From positions 1 through 26,840 of the forward strand of contig CARFUA010000012.1 of the NCBI GenBank assembly GCA_948976265.1: DNA of 26,840 nt, read 5' to 3'. Below the pieces are notes generated by a model. The model was given only the letters and a program-made list of their open reading frames with translations. It searched no databases and was not told the origin of the DNA. Origin of the DNA: an uncultured Clostridia bacterium. GTDB lineage: Bacteria > Bacillota > Clostridia > TANB77 > CAG-508. Each line of letters starts with the position of its first letter. Position 1 is the stretch's first letter. Made by a program: the position numbers and the translations under genes. Below are positions 9,278 through 17,573 of the stretch, in pieces.

Positions 9278-9345
9278 AATTTTTTCCTCCTTTGTTTTTT
9301 AACAAAATAAAATTTATTTTAATATACTTTTGTATATATTAAAAA

Positions 9346-9780
9346 CTACTCTTGTGTTGCCGTAAATGTCATTTCTGCGATTCTGCCAGTAGTTGTGTGA
9401 AATTTGACATCAGTACATTTGAATTCTACTTCTCCGAAGTAGTTAGTGAAATTTTCGAGTCCTGATTTTTTTAAGACTTCCATAGGATAAGTCGTATCGT
9501 TAATAAGCATGTGAACATAAATTTTAATGCTGTTTTTGCCATCTGGTTTGTATTCACCATTTTCATCTTTTGGGATGTTACACTTTTCATTGTTGTCAAA
9601 TGCCTTGTTAATAACGGTTGTAACACTTGTTCCTAAGACTGCTTCTTGGTTGTAAAACAGAAAATCTGCATTAAACTTTTGGGCATTGGATTGTTTAGCT
9701 AAAAGTTCTTTATAGTTCATGTAAATGGCTACAACAATCGCCAAAAAAATTAGTAATATCACAAAAATCGTTTTTTTCAT
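9346..9780 (-). CDS. Pilin-like protein with C-terminal FxC...TGRI motif, 144 aa
   Basis: The protein starts MKKTIFVILLIFLAIVV, a membrane helix with a short positive start, unlike the MEN-type neighbours. The outside domain has two cysteines besides the one in the C-terminal motif F-K-C...TTGRIAEMTF. That motif is shared with the products at 9858-10425 and 10894-11676, so the three form a subfamily. It has its own sigma-A promoter (9800-9828) and a GAAGGA binding site, so it can be made independently of the upstream genes. Exact role unknown. Confidence 0.78.
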   Translation of the reverse strand: MKKTIFVILLIFLAIVVAIYMNYKELLAKQSNAQKFNADFLFYNQEAVLGTSVTTVINKAFDNNEKCNIPKDENGEYKPDGKNSIKIYVHMLINDTTYPMEVLKKSGLENFTNYFGEVEFKCTDVKFHTTTGRIAEMTFTATQE

Positions 9781-9799
9781 ACTTTATCCTTCACTTTTA

Positions 9800-9828
9800 A
9801 TTTTACCACATTCGATTTTTTATTTCAA
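9800..9828 (-). promoter_or_regulatory. Internal sigma-A promoter in the pilus locus
   Basis: TTGAAA (9823-9828) and TAAAAT (9800-9805) on the minus strand are separated by exactly 17 bases, 20 bases upstream of the ATG at 9780. It can start a transcript for the genes from 9780 down to the hairpin at 6.93 kb. Confidence 0.7.
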
Positions 9829-9857
9829 TATTTTTTTGAAAAAAAGTAGAATTATTT

Positions 9858-10425
9858 TTAATTTGATTTTATATAAAATTTCATTAATTGAATTTTTCCT
9901 GTTTTTTCATTGTATTGTGTTTCGATACACTCAAAACTATACTCAAATTTTCCGCTAGCATCTTTAGCTGCATATTGTTCCATTAGTGTTTTATCAACAT
10001 ATGATTGCTTGTCGTTATAAATATAGATAGTTTGAACTGGTGTTGGTGTATTTACAGGTGGATCTCCCTCAATAAAATAATTTTGTTTCAACTTTTCATC
10101 TGGTAAAATGCTATAAGCCACATGAAGACCCGCAGGGTCGTTGCAAAGCTTAATTGAAACACTATTTTGAGGATCACATTTATTGGTTTTGTTTGTATTA
10201 TAGGCTAAATTGGCAAGTGTAATGATGTCATGAAATGTATTATCCTTTTTATCGTATATTTCAAATTGATAATTGAATTCTACAATTGCTCGGTCTCCTA
10301 GTTGGCTATCATATTCCGCTCCTATGTTTCCCCCTTTTCGCAGAATGAATACCATAAAACTCGCTACCATAACTGAAATTAAAATTCCGACCAGCCATAA
10401 TTAAGGCTTTTGACGCATTTTCCAT
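9858..10425 (-). CDS. Pilin-like protein, MENASKAL family, read through one +1 CGG shift (188 aa)
   Basis: A start at ATG 10425 with AAAGGA upstream gives MENASKALIMAG, the same start as its paralogues, but the frame meets CGG at 10387-10389 after 12 codons and then runs to a stop after 38 codons in all. Skipping the C gives GGA (Gly13) and continues as ILISVMVASFMVFILRKGGN, completing the membrane helix, then the outside domain to the stop at 9858: 188 aa. A start at ATG 10370 would lose the conserved family start and half the helix. The C-terminus carries F-E-C...KTGKIQLMKF, like the products at 9346 and 10894. It follows a 468-bp gap and a terminator, so it may begin a second transcript. 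Confidence 0.8.
10387..10389 (-). other. Putative +1 recoding site CGG (GGT-CGG-A)
   Basis: In frame the codons are GCT GGT CGG AAT. Skipping the C gives GGT GGA ATT and completes the membrane helix shared with four paralogous proteins. Confidence 0.75.
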
Positions 10426-10893
10426 AGTTTTCCTTTCTTATTTTTAATTTTACAACACACTAAAATGTCAGTCCTCTCTTAAATTTCTTCAAAAACAGCT
10501 CCATTTTGCGTTTTAAGCAATTTTTGAGCAGAAATTAATGATTTATGTATGTTTTACTTAAAAAAATCCCCTCTTGTGTCTCTTAGCGGTTCGTTTAAAA
10601 AACTATTTCTTTGATGCCATGCTTTTTTATATCTTTAAAAGCTTCTAAAATCGTGCAAGATTGATTGTTTGGATTTTTTAGTCATTTTTGTTGTCTTTTC
10701 TAAAAAAATATGATTTTTATAATTATTTAAAAAATTGGAGAACATCTTTGATTGTTAAGCAAAAAGTAGGTAGTGATAGCTACCTACTTTTTTCGTATTT
10801 TGAAATACTACTATCTTTTTATACAATATTTCATATATCATATTAAAGATATTATACATCAAATTTTTATTTTGTCGATACATTTCGGTAAAT
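10426..10893 (-). other. 468-bp gap with possible decayed small gene
   Basis: Apart from the terminator at 10761-10792 no intact gene is seen. One minus frame from ATG 10685 to TAA 10479 (69 codons) reads as plausible protein apart from two TAA codons, at 10635-10637 and 10554-10556. Fragments such as FLNEPLRDTRGDFF and LLKTQNGAVFEEI look coding-like, but no strong ribosome binding site precedes it. A distant pair AAAAAATCC/GGATTTTTT (10672-10680 and 10561-10569) could also frame a structured RNA. I cannot decide between a gene remnant, a leader RNA and chance. Confidence 0.3.
10761..10792. terminator. Bidirectional-type terminator inside the pilus locus
   Basis: A perfect 13-bp stem, AAAAAGTAGGTAG (10761-10773) with its complement (10780-10792), has a 6-base loop and a T-run on either strand. 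It lies after the pilin-like gene at 10894-11676 and probably ends the cpaB-led transcript there, at least in part. Confidence 0.85.
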
Positions 10894-11676
10894 TTATAAT
10901 TCTTCAAAAACTATATTATTAATTCTTCCTGTTTCAGAACTATAGTCCATTCTTGTACAGGTGAACTTTCGGGTTTTTAGGTCATATGTAAAGGACTTAA
11001 ATTCTGCTCTTGACCAGCTGTTTTCTTTTACTGCTTCTGCCTGATTCTTATTTTTTTTCGTTTCTGATAATGTGTCTGTAACACTTAGTAAAGCTCTTAA
11101 TTCTCCTTCTCCTGATGCATTTTTATCTTTTGTAAGATTGTATTCTGTTGTCGTTTTTTTATTATTTTTCGTTTGTAAAGGTTTTGTTTCTGGTTTAAAT
11201 GTTGTAGCCTTTTTAAAATACTCTGTATCCTTCTTAATAAATGAAAATTCAGCCTCTTTTAATTGAACCCAATTAGGTCCTGCGTCTGCAGCGTATTTCT
11301 CTTCTGTCGCCAATCCTTTCTGTTTATGATATACTTCTATGGATTCTTCCAGCCCTGTTTTTAATTCTACTTTCACTTTCACTTCGTATAATACGTCATA
11401 CTTATCGCCTGTTACATATTTTTCCTCGACAATTTGGTCATTAATACTCTTTGCCTTATTTAAGCAAGAAATAACATCTAAACCATACATTAAATCTTTA
11501 TCATAGGCTTCGAATTCTTTGTTGAATTTGTCTTTTTGTTCCGTTAAGATTTTCTCATCTTGGGTGGTTGCCCAATCGCTCGTTCGGTTACGCGTAAATG
11601 TAACAAAACCAATTACTAACATGGCAAGTAACACACTGGCAACCATAATTAAAGCTTTTGTTGCTGAACTATCCAT
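10894..11676 (-). CDS. Pilin-like protein with MDSSATKAL start, 260 aa
   Basis: The N-terminus MDSSATKALIMVASV matches the MENxSKAL family of the locus, followed by a membrane helix (about 8-27), then a Lys/Glu-rich outside domain. The C-terminal motif F-T-C...ETGRINNIVF is shared with the products at 9346 and 9858. An AAGGAG site precedes ATG 11676, 19 bases after the platform protein gene. It is the first pilin-like gene after the assembly genes and the last before a strong terminator, so it is the one made together with the machine itself, which may mark it as the main or the initiating subunit (inference). It is larger and more charged than a typical Flp pilin. Confidence 0.8.
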   Translation of the reverse strand: MDSSATKALIMVASVLLAMLVIGFVTFTRNRTSDWATTQDEKILTEQKDKFNKEFEAYDKDLMYGLDVISCLNKAKSINDQIVEEKYVTGDKYDVLYEVKVKVELKTGLEESIEVYHKQKGLATEEKYAADAGPNWVQLKEAEFSFIKKDTEYFKKATTFKPETKPLQTKNNKKTTTEYNLTKDKNASGEGELRALLSVTDTLSETKKNKNQAEAVKENSWSRAEFKSFTYDLKTRKFTCTRMDYSSETGRINNIVFEEL

Positions 11677-11694
11677 CGTTTCTCCTTTTCTATT

Positions 11695-13767
11695 CTACAT
11701 AGACGACATTGCATTAAATGCTTCTGTCATACTCATTAAACCAATTACGCATAATGGTATGATTAAATATCCTACAAACAGAATTACCATTGGAGCAAAT
11801 CCGAATAATTTACCAATCATGGATTTTCTTGAAATTAATCGCTCATTGGATTCTTTTCTTTTTTCTTGATAGTAATTTCTTTCGGTATCTAGCTCATCAA
11901 AAGCTTCTCGAATTGGAATGGATTCCACAGCAGATTGCAAACCTTCTACAATTTGAATTAATTGCTGGAAAGATAATTCACCTTTCAATTCTTCCAAAGC
12001 TTCCCATGCGCCACTTTCAAAGTTGTTTACACATCTTGAAATTGGTTCTTTGAAAATATTGGCATAACGCTCTAACCATTCAAGAATCATTTCAACATTG
12101 ACTCTTTCAATTTTCATGAGCATCAAAATAATTGTCTGGAAGGACATGACTTCATTTTCCATTTCCATTTGACGCATTTTCTTTTTAAATTGCAATAGGA
12201 AAATTGGACCATAATAGCCAATCGCTGCAACAGCAAAACTTATCAATAATTCAAACCATTGCAAATATTCTGATTGTACTAGTTTTAATTTTGACATAAT
12301 TCTTTCTGTTGTTGTTGCTAATTCGTCTTCTGTTAAATATCCATATTCTTCGGAAGCAGCAATTTCTGCCATTAATTCTTCTTGTGTGATACTTCGATCG
12401 TGTTTAAATTTGTCTAAAAATACATTATCATTTTGCGTTTTTTCCATAGCTGTTTTTTCTTCTCTTTCGGAGAGATTTCCTAGCAAGTTATAATCGCTTG
12501 TTGGTTCTGTATATACATAATTAATCGCATATTGGTGAGACGTGAAAATAATAAACATTGCCACTACAAAGGAAATTAAGGTACAAGTTACACGATTGAT
12601 ATACAGCCATTCCATTTTGAGTTTGGAGGCATTATCTTTTAATAAGCCAACTACTTTTTTGTATTCTTTGGTGCCATCTTTTGGCATGATATAATCAATA
12701 AATTTTTTGATTAATTTTTTGTCATATAATTTCTTTTGCCAAGGATTTTCCACGTTTCTAGCTGTATTGACACTTCCATTATCTTTTAAAGAACGAACGA
12801 AAATATAGCATACAATTGTTAAAATTACAATTGCCATTTGCGCAAGAAATCCTGCTGTGCCATTGTAAAATTGTCTCGTAAAAGCAAATTGCCCTATCGC
12901 CCAATTTTTCATGACATCTAAGAACAGAATTGGCACTGCTGCAATCATCGATAAACTCTGAAATACATAATCTAATTTATCTCTTTTTAAAATTTCAAGT
13001 TGCATTTCTTGTACAATATTATTCAAATTTTTCAAGTACAAAGAAGCACCATCTTTATCTTTTCTGTCACCAAATTCTTTAGTTAAATAAGAAACTCCTG
13101 CAAATTCTTTTAAGTAGCTATTGGGCGCAATATCATAATATTTTTCTAACTCGGTTTCTGGGTCATCGGATATTAGAACTTCATGAATTTTTTCTACCTG
13201 TCTAGAAACTTCTACTTCGTCATTTTGTGAAACATCGTATAACGCTTCTTCCACCATGTTATACTCATGATAGGAATGACGCATTTCGCCAAACATATCG
13301 ATTTGTTGCCTTAATAATTGATTGTCAATTTTATCGACCATACCTTCCATAAACGTTTCTATGAAAAATAGTTCGAATAAAAATAGAGTGGCCATTAAAA
13401 TTGGATTATTTCTTGTTAAAAATATGACAATAAGTGTCAAAGGGATAATAACAATTAAGCCTTTAAAAATGATTTGGGCTGTTTGTTTTCTTGTCAAATA
13501 TTCGTCTTCTAAATTGACAATTTCAATTCTTCTTCTGACTTTTAATACATATCTCCTTAAAAAAGGGATTTTTGCACAATAGATATAAATTTTTTGGTAA
13601 AAAACATCCATATTGAAACCACTTGTTTTGGTTCCCTCTACCAATTGTGCTATGTATTTGGTTTCTTTTGATTTTAATTTATTGTTTAGCATGACATAGG
13701 CAATTAAGATGATGCAAAATAATCCACCTGTGCCAATCATTAAATATAGTAGTATTTGATTATTCAT
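11695..13767 (-). CDS. Fused TadB/TadC-like inner-membrane platform protein (T2SF family), 690 aa
   Basis: The protein has several membrane segments (about 7-27, 103-145, 275-330, 400-420, 505-525 and 660-685) separated by large cytoplasmic helical parts, the plan of GspF/TadB/TadC platform proteins. Its length is about twice that of a single TadB or TadC, so it probably unites both. The last part, with helical regions before a final pair of membrane segments, resembles a T2SF domain; the first half is less clear. In Tad systems the platform is turned by the CpaF/TadA ATPase, whose gene lies 34 bases upstream here. Start ATG 13767 follows a GAGGTGAG site at slightly long distance. Confidence 0.85.
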   Translation of the reverse strand: MNNQILLYLMIGTGGLFCIILIAYVMLNNKLKSKETKYIAQLVEGTKTSGFNMDVFYQKIYIYCAKIPFLRRYVLKVRRRIEIVNLEDEYLTRKQTAQIIFKGLIVIIPLTLIVIFLTRNNPILMATLFLFELFFIETFMEGMVDKIDNQLLRQQIDMFGEMRHSYHEYNMVEEALYDVSQNDEVEVSRQVEKIHEVLISDDPETELEKYYDIAPNSYLKEFAGVSYLTKEFGDRKDKDGASLYLKNLNNIVQEMQLEILKRDKLDYVFQSLSMIAAVPILFLDVMKNWAIGQFAFTRQFYNGTAGFLAQMAIVILTIVCYIFVRSLKDNGSVNTARNVENPWQKKLYDKKLIKKFIDYIMPKDGTKEYKKVVGLLKDNASKLKMEWLYINRVTCTLISFVVAMFIIFTSHQYAINYVYTEPTSDYNLLGNLSEREEKTAMEKTQNDNVFLDKFKHDRSITQEELMAEIAASEEYGYLTEDELATTTERIMSKLKLVQSEYLQWFELLISFAVAAIGYYGPIFLLQFKKKMRQMEMENEVMSFQTIILMLMKIERVNVEMILEWLERYANIFKEPISRCVNNFESGAWEALEELKGELSFQQLIQIVEGLQSAVESIPIREAFDELDTERNYYQEKRKESNERLISRKSMIGKLFGFAPMVILFVGYLIIPLCVIGLMSMTEAFNAMSSM

Positions 13768-13801
13768 ATTTTTTTCGACTCACCTCACTTTCTATAAGGT
13801 T

Positions 13802-15969
13802 TTAGTTTTCGTCCTCAAAATCATCATTTCCTAAGATTGGAGAACGATTTGTTTTCTTTCTTATGTCTGTGTTTTCTTGTGTTTTTGAAATTCTTTGGGT
13901 GGTTGCTTTTGGTGTTTGAGTAGCTATTGGTCTTCTTTTTGGTGTTCCTGTTTTAGATGGTATGTTTTGAGCTGGTCTTTTTTTTCGTAATATACCATCG
14001 GTTGGTGTTGCAGAAACTGGTACTGCTTTTTGCTCAGTTGGAACATTTTCTAATTCCTGAACTTCGCCTGGAATCCCTATTTTAGCTGGTTTGATTCCCC
14101 AATTTCTTTCTAAGAATCGGTCAAATGCTTCCATATCTGTTGTTTCCATATTGATTCTCATTTCTTTTATATTGGTTTCACTAATTGGATTGGTAAGTAC
14201 ATAACTATCATTGACATATTCCATGATGTTACGATATTTGTATAATTCTCGGTTGGTTGTTTTTCCAAAAAATATCGCAGCATTGTCCATAAATTTGTCA
14301 AATTTTCCTTCTAGTGTTTTTTCGTTTCTATGGTCAAATGTATATTCATTTTTTTCTTCGACTGGAATACATTCTGTAATTCTTTCAATGTATCTGACAC
14401 CACGGAAGTCTTTGACTAAGTGAATGTCAAAATTTAAAACTTGTACAACTTGCTCTTCTGCTGTTCTTTCATCTTTGAAAACACCTGCTCTTAGCATAGA
14501 GTTACGAAGTGCTGTTACTAAATCTGGGAATGTTTTAGCGTGGTGCGTAAATAATGTAAATTTAGAAGCAACCTGTGCAGATTGAATCATCCAAGATGCT
14601 ACGGGGTCTGTTGCAACCTCTCCGGATGATGTTTACAGAACCGTCAGTTTTCTTTTGAACGTCCAAACAGTCTTGTCCAGAAATCGTTTCTGTTTCACGC
14701 ATTGATAAAATATTTCTGGTTGGATAAATTTTTCTTAAGTGAAGCTCGAACGCCGTTTCTGTGATACGAAGGTTCATGGTTTCATAAATATTTTCAATCA
14801 TTGCCATCAGCATGGTTGTTTTTCCGGCAACCTTGCTCACCAGTTAGCGAAATAATTCTGGCCCCCTTAACTAAATATTTCATTAATTCAATTACTTCAT
14901 CTTGTCCTTCACCACGAATAACTTGCTCTAAAGTAGCACGTTTTACGTCAAACTTTCTGACAAAGAATGCCCATGTTTCAGACATACTTGGTCTAACAAC
15001 AACGACACGAGAACCGTCTTTCATTTCATTGATTTTATATCCATTTGTATCCGACAATTGTCCTGGATTGTTATATTTGTAAATATTTTGGCAAACTCTT
15101 TTTAATTCTGCTTCAGTTCCAAAAGATAGGAATGCTAAACGAATGGATTTACCTTGGAACATAATCCAAATACTGTCACAAGCTCTTGGCACTTTTGCTT
15201 CCATGGTTTGTTTTAAATAATCACCATCTAATTGTGCTACTTGGCTTAAAAAACTTTCTGGAAGTCCAGATACACCACCTGAAATACCATCGATATTCAT
15301 ATCACGTACTTCATCAATGCTACTGAATCCTTTGTATTGTTGATAAATTCTTTGTACAATAACATCCAATTTATCTGAAAATTCTAGTTGAAAATCTTCT
15401 TTTTCATAAATATCATCGATTTCGGCATCTGTAATAACATAAGATGGTTTCGATTCTCCTTCGATATATTTTAACTCTGCCAAATGATATTTTTTAATCA
15501 TTTCGGTTAATGCTTCATAAGCGAATGTTTTTTTGTATTCGTGAATTAAAATATCAAATTTGTCTTGTGATGTTAATAAGGAAGGCTTATCAAATGGTAA
15601 TACTCTTGAAATGTTGGTTTCATTGATTCCATATTCTTTAGAAAGTAAATCATAAATCAATTCTTTGACGTATTTTTTATCATTTACGTCACCATACGTA
15701 CAGCCTTTTAAGGCTTTTTTCAATTCGTACTTTTTATTTTTTCTTCTTTTTAATTCTTCTTCTGATAGACCAATATCATAAAGGTTAACCTTTGTAATTT
15801 CGTCTAATCTTTTCTTGATGAATTTGACCATTAATTCCAAAGTATAGGTTTTATCATCAACCACTACTTCTTCCTCAACTACTTCTTCTTTATTCTTTTT
15901 CAACAAATGCATAATAGTAAAAAATACAAATACTATTACCACAAATATTAATATAACATTTGCAATCAT
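13802..15969 (-). CDS. cpaF: CpaF/TadA-type motor ATPase, read through two +1 CGG shifts (721 aa)
   Basis: Start ATG 15969 has a strong AAGGGGAG site. Translation in one frame runs through a membrane anchor (about 3-23), an N-terminal domain and up to GEQGC, then ends 10 codons after CGG 14824-14826. Skipping the C gives GEQGCGKTTM, a perfect Walker A (377-384). The frame then runs through TETAFELHL (Asp-box position) to CGG 14622-14624; skipping that C gives the Walker B-region motif I-I-G449-E-V, then the His-box region FTHHAKTFPDLVTALRNSM. The total is 721 aa, longer than a usual CpaF (about 450) because of the N-terminal anchor and a Pro/Lys/Thr-rich tail (about 620-721). CpaF hydrolyses ATP to drive Tad pilus assembly. 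Without both shifts no active ATPase is possible; a pseudogene is the alternative. Confidence 0.88.
14622..14624 (-). other. Putative +1 recoding site CGG (ATC-CGG-A) at the CpaF GEV motif
   Basis: In frame the codons are ATC ATC CGG AGA and the frame then stops at 14562. Skipping the C gives ATC ATC GGA GAG GTT, the I-I-G-E-V motif expected in the ATPase family, and the correct C-terminal domain. Confidence 0.8.
14824..14826 (-). other. Putative +1 recoding site CGG (TGC-CGG-A) in the CpaF Walker A loop
   Basis: In frame the codons are GGT TGC CGG AAA AAC, destroying the P-loop. Skipping the C gives GGT TGC GGA AAA ACA, that is GCGKT. The family requires glycine here, which fixes both the site and the amino acid. 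Confidence 0.85.
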
Positions 15970-15991
15970 TTAAAAGGCTCCCCTTTCTTAT

Positions 15992-16840
15992 TTAAGACTG
16001 TGATACATTTCCGTATTTCATTTCCTCAAATTTATCAATAATTCTTTGAGAACAATCTGCTACTGACAGTAAAAATTGTGAATTTCGATCCCATGCCTTT
16101 TTACTAATTCTAGTATTCAGAAAGAATTCTGATACTTTCGCTTCATTGGTCGCTTCCAAAAAAGCATTGTTGTAAGTAATACAAACCAGATTTCGGTCAT
16201 TGATGTATTTCATTACATTTTTTAAGTTATATTTGCAATAGCCATTCATACTGCCTATTAATGGAATGACAATTTTTCCTTGTAATGCTGTCATGATTCT
16301 TTTATTTTCCACATAACTATTGATTTGTTTTAGATTTTGCGACATTGTATAAACAATAACATCAGACATTTGCAAAATTTGGGAAGTAGATTCTCTTTCG
16401 GCGGTTTTGGATAAGTCTACGATAATCAAATCATAATATTTGTTGGCTGCCGCAATCAAATCTGTGTATAAGTGTAAAGTTTTTTCATGGTCGGAAGCAC
16501 TTTTGGTTTTTAATCCCATTAGAATATCTAACCTATTTTTAAAAACAACTTTTGTATAATTAGATATAATTTCTGGTGAAGTTTTATTACTTGCAATTGC
16601 GCTCATTAAACCTTCTGTTCCAGCCGTAATGTCTAATTTTCCCTGATTTAACACTTTTTTTATTTCTTTGTTCACATCTTGATTCCAAAAACATCTTGGA
16701 ATTGTATCATCATCTAATGTTGCATCAATCACTAATGTTTTGTAATTATGTTCTACAGACATATAGGTAGCTATCGCTACGATTGATAATGTCTGCCCTG
16801 TTTCTTTTTTATCTCCACTCCAAAAACTTAAAATAGCCAT
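15992..16840 (-). CDS. CpaE/TadZ-like MinD-type ATPase with altered P-loop, 282 aa
   Basis: The protein has the MinD/ParA-like order: an N-terminal strand MAILSFW, a P-loop region SGDKKETGQT in place of the usual KGGxGKT, the switch I-type strand K-T-L-V-I-D-A (about 34-40), and Y-D-L-I-I-V-D-L (about 137-144) as Walker B. CpaE/TadZ proteins place the Tad machine at a site in the cell and often have degenerate nucleotide sites. The altered loop keeps G-x-T, so binding may survive while hydrolysis is doubtful. It starts at ATG 16840 with an AGGAGG site and sits between another such protein and cpaF. Confidence 0.85.
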   Translation of the reverse strand: MAILSFWSGDKKETGQTLSIVAIATYMSVEHNYKTLVIDATLDDDTIPRCFWNQDVNKEIKKVLNQGKLDITAGTEGLMSAIASNKTSPEIISNYTKVVFKNRLDILMGLKTKSASDHEKTLHLYTDLIAAANKYYDLIIVDLSKTAERESTSQILQMSDVIVYTMSQNLKQINSYVENKRIMTALQGKIVIPLIGSMNGYCKYNLKNVMKYINDRNLVCITYNNAFLEATNEAKVSEFFLNTRISKKAWDRNSQFLLSVADCSQRIIDKFEEMKYGNVSQS

Positions 16841-16861
16841 CTATATATCCTCCTTTCTATA

Positions 16862-17554
16862 CTAATTCTCAATCTTTTTAAATGCTTTTCTTACTTTACC
16901 ATTGCCTTCACCTGTTATTTTTTCAACAAGATATAACAAGGAATCAATATAGACACTGCTTAATCCTTTTATTTGTATTCTTTTTGCTCTTTGGTTCGTA
17001 TAAATGGCATCCATGTCTTCTGTTGAGAATGGAAAAAATATAATATCTTTTTTGTTCCATTTAATCGTATAATCTTTCGCTAAATAATTTAGATATTCAT
17101 CTTCTTCTAAAAGCATTTCTCTTGAAAAATAAACTTTTTCTACTTTTACATCTTTGGCAATATATGCTAATATTTGTAAACCTCTTTTTAAACAATAGAT
17201 ATCAAATGAAGTCACAAAAAAGTGCATGTCATTATTGGTTATCCCAAATCTTTGGTAAGCAATCGCTCGGTCAATGTCAAACAATACAATGTCATATTCT
17301 GTTTCAGTTCCAAAATTTTCTCTTTGGTATTGTTGGATGGCTTGAAAACTGTCAAATCCAATTGCTACATCTATATTTTCGTAGGATGTAATATATTGTT
17401 TTTCATTGACCATAGTTGGGACAACATATCTACTTTTTTTCAAAACTGTTGTATCCACTAATATTACCTTTTTTTCCATTAAGGTTAATATTTTGGCAAC
17501 ATATATTAACATATCTGTCTTATCATAAGCACCTATAAATACGTATTTCTTCAT
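16862..17554 (-). CDS. Second CpaE-like protein with lost P-loop, 230 aa
   Basis: I place the start at ATG 17554, five bases after a GGAGG site; an ATG four codons earlier contains that site within its own codons. The product begins MKKYVFIGAYDKTDM, where the first strand of a ParA/MinD fold is followed by GAYDKTDM instead of a P-loop; the conserved GK(T/S) is absent. Later K-K-V-I-L-V-D-T and E-Y-D-I-V-L-F-D-I match the switch and Walker B strands. So the fold is kept and ATP hydrolysis is likely lost. It lies between the cpaB-like gene and the other CpaE-like gene (21-bp gap), which suggests a partner or scaffold pair. Confidence 0.75.
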   Translation of the reverse strand: MKKYVFIGAYDKTDMLIYVAKILTLMEKKVILVDTTVLKKSRYVVPTMVNEKQYITSYENIDVAIGFDSFQAIQQYQRENFGTETEYDIVLFDIDRAIAYQRFGITNNDMHFFVTSFDIYCLKRGLQILAYIAKDVKVEKVYFSREMLLEEDEYLNYLAKDYTIKWNKKDIIFFPFSTEDMDAIYTNQRAKRIQIKGLSSVYIDSLLYLVEKITGEGNGKVRKAFKKIEN

Positions 17555-17573
17555 TCGTTCCTCCATAAATAAC

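Noticed and set aside
5174..14826. Systematic sequencing error inserting C before GG
   Set aside because: Not excluded, but disfavoured: such an error should fall in any phase (one third in frame), while all five are in frame on a Gly codon; all are in one locus; many other GGA and GGT codons in the window are untouched.
4450..15969. Simple pseudogenes
   Set aside because: Apart from the CGG sites the frames are clean over thousands of bases, motifs are intact after repair and the neighbours are all intact, which does not look like random decay.
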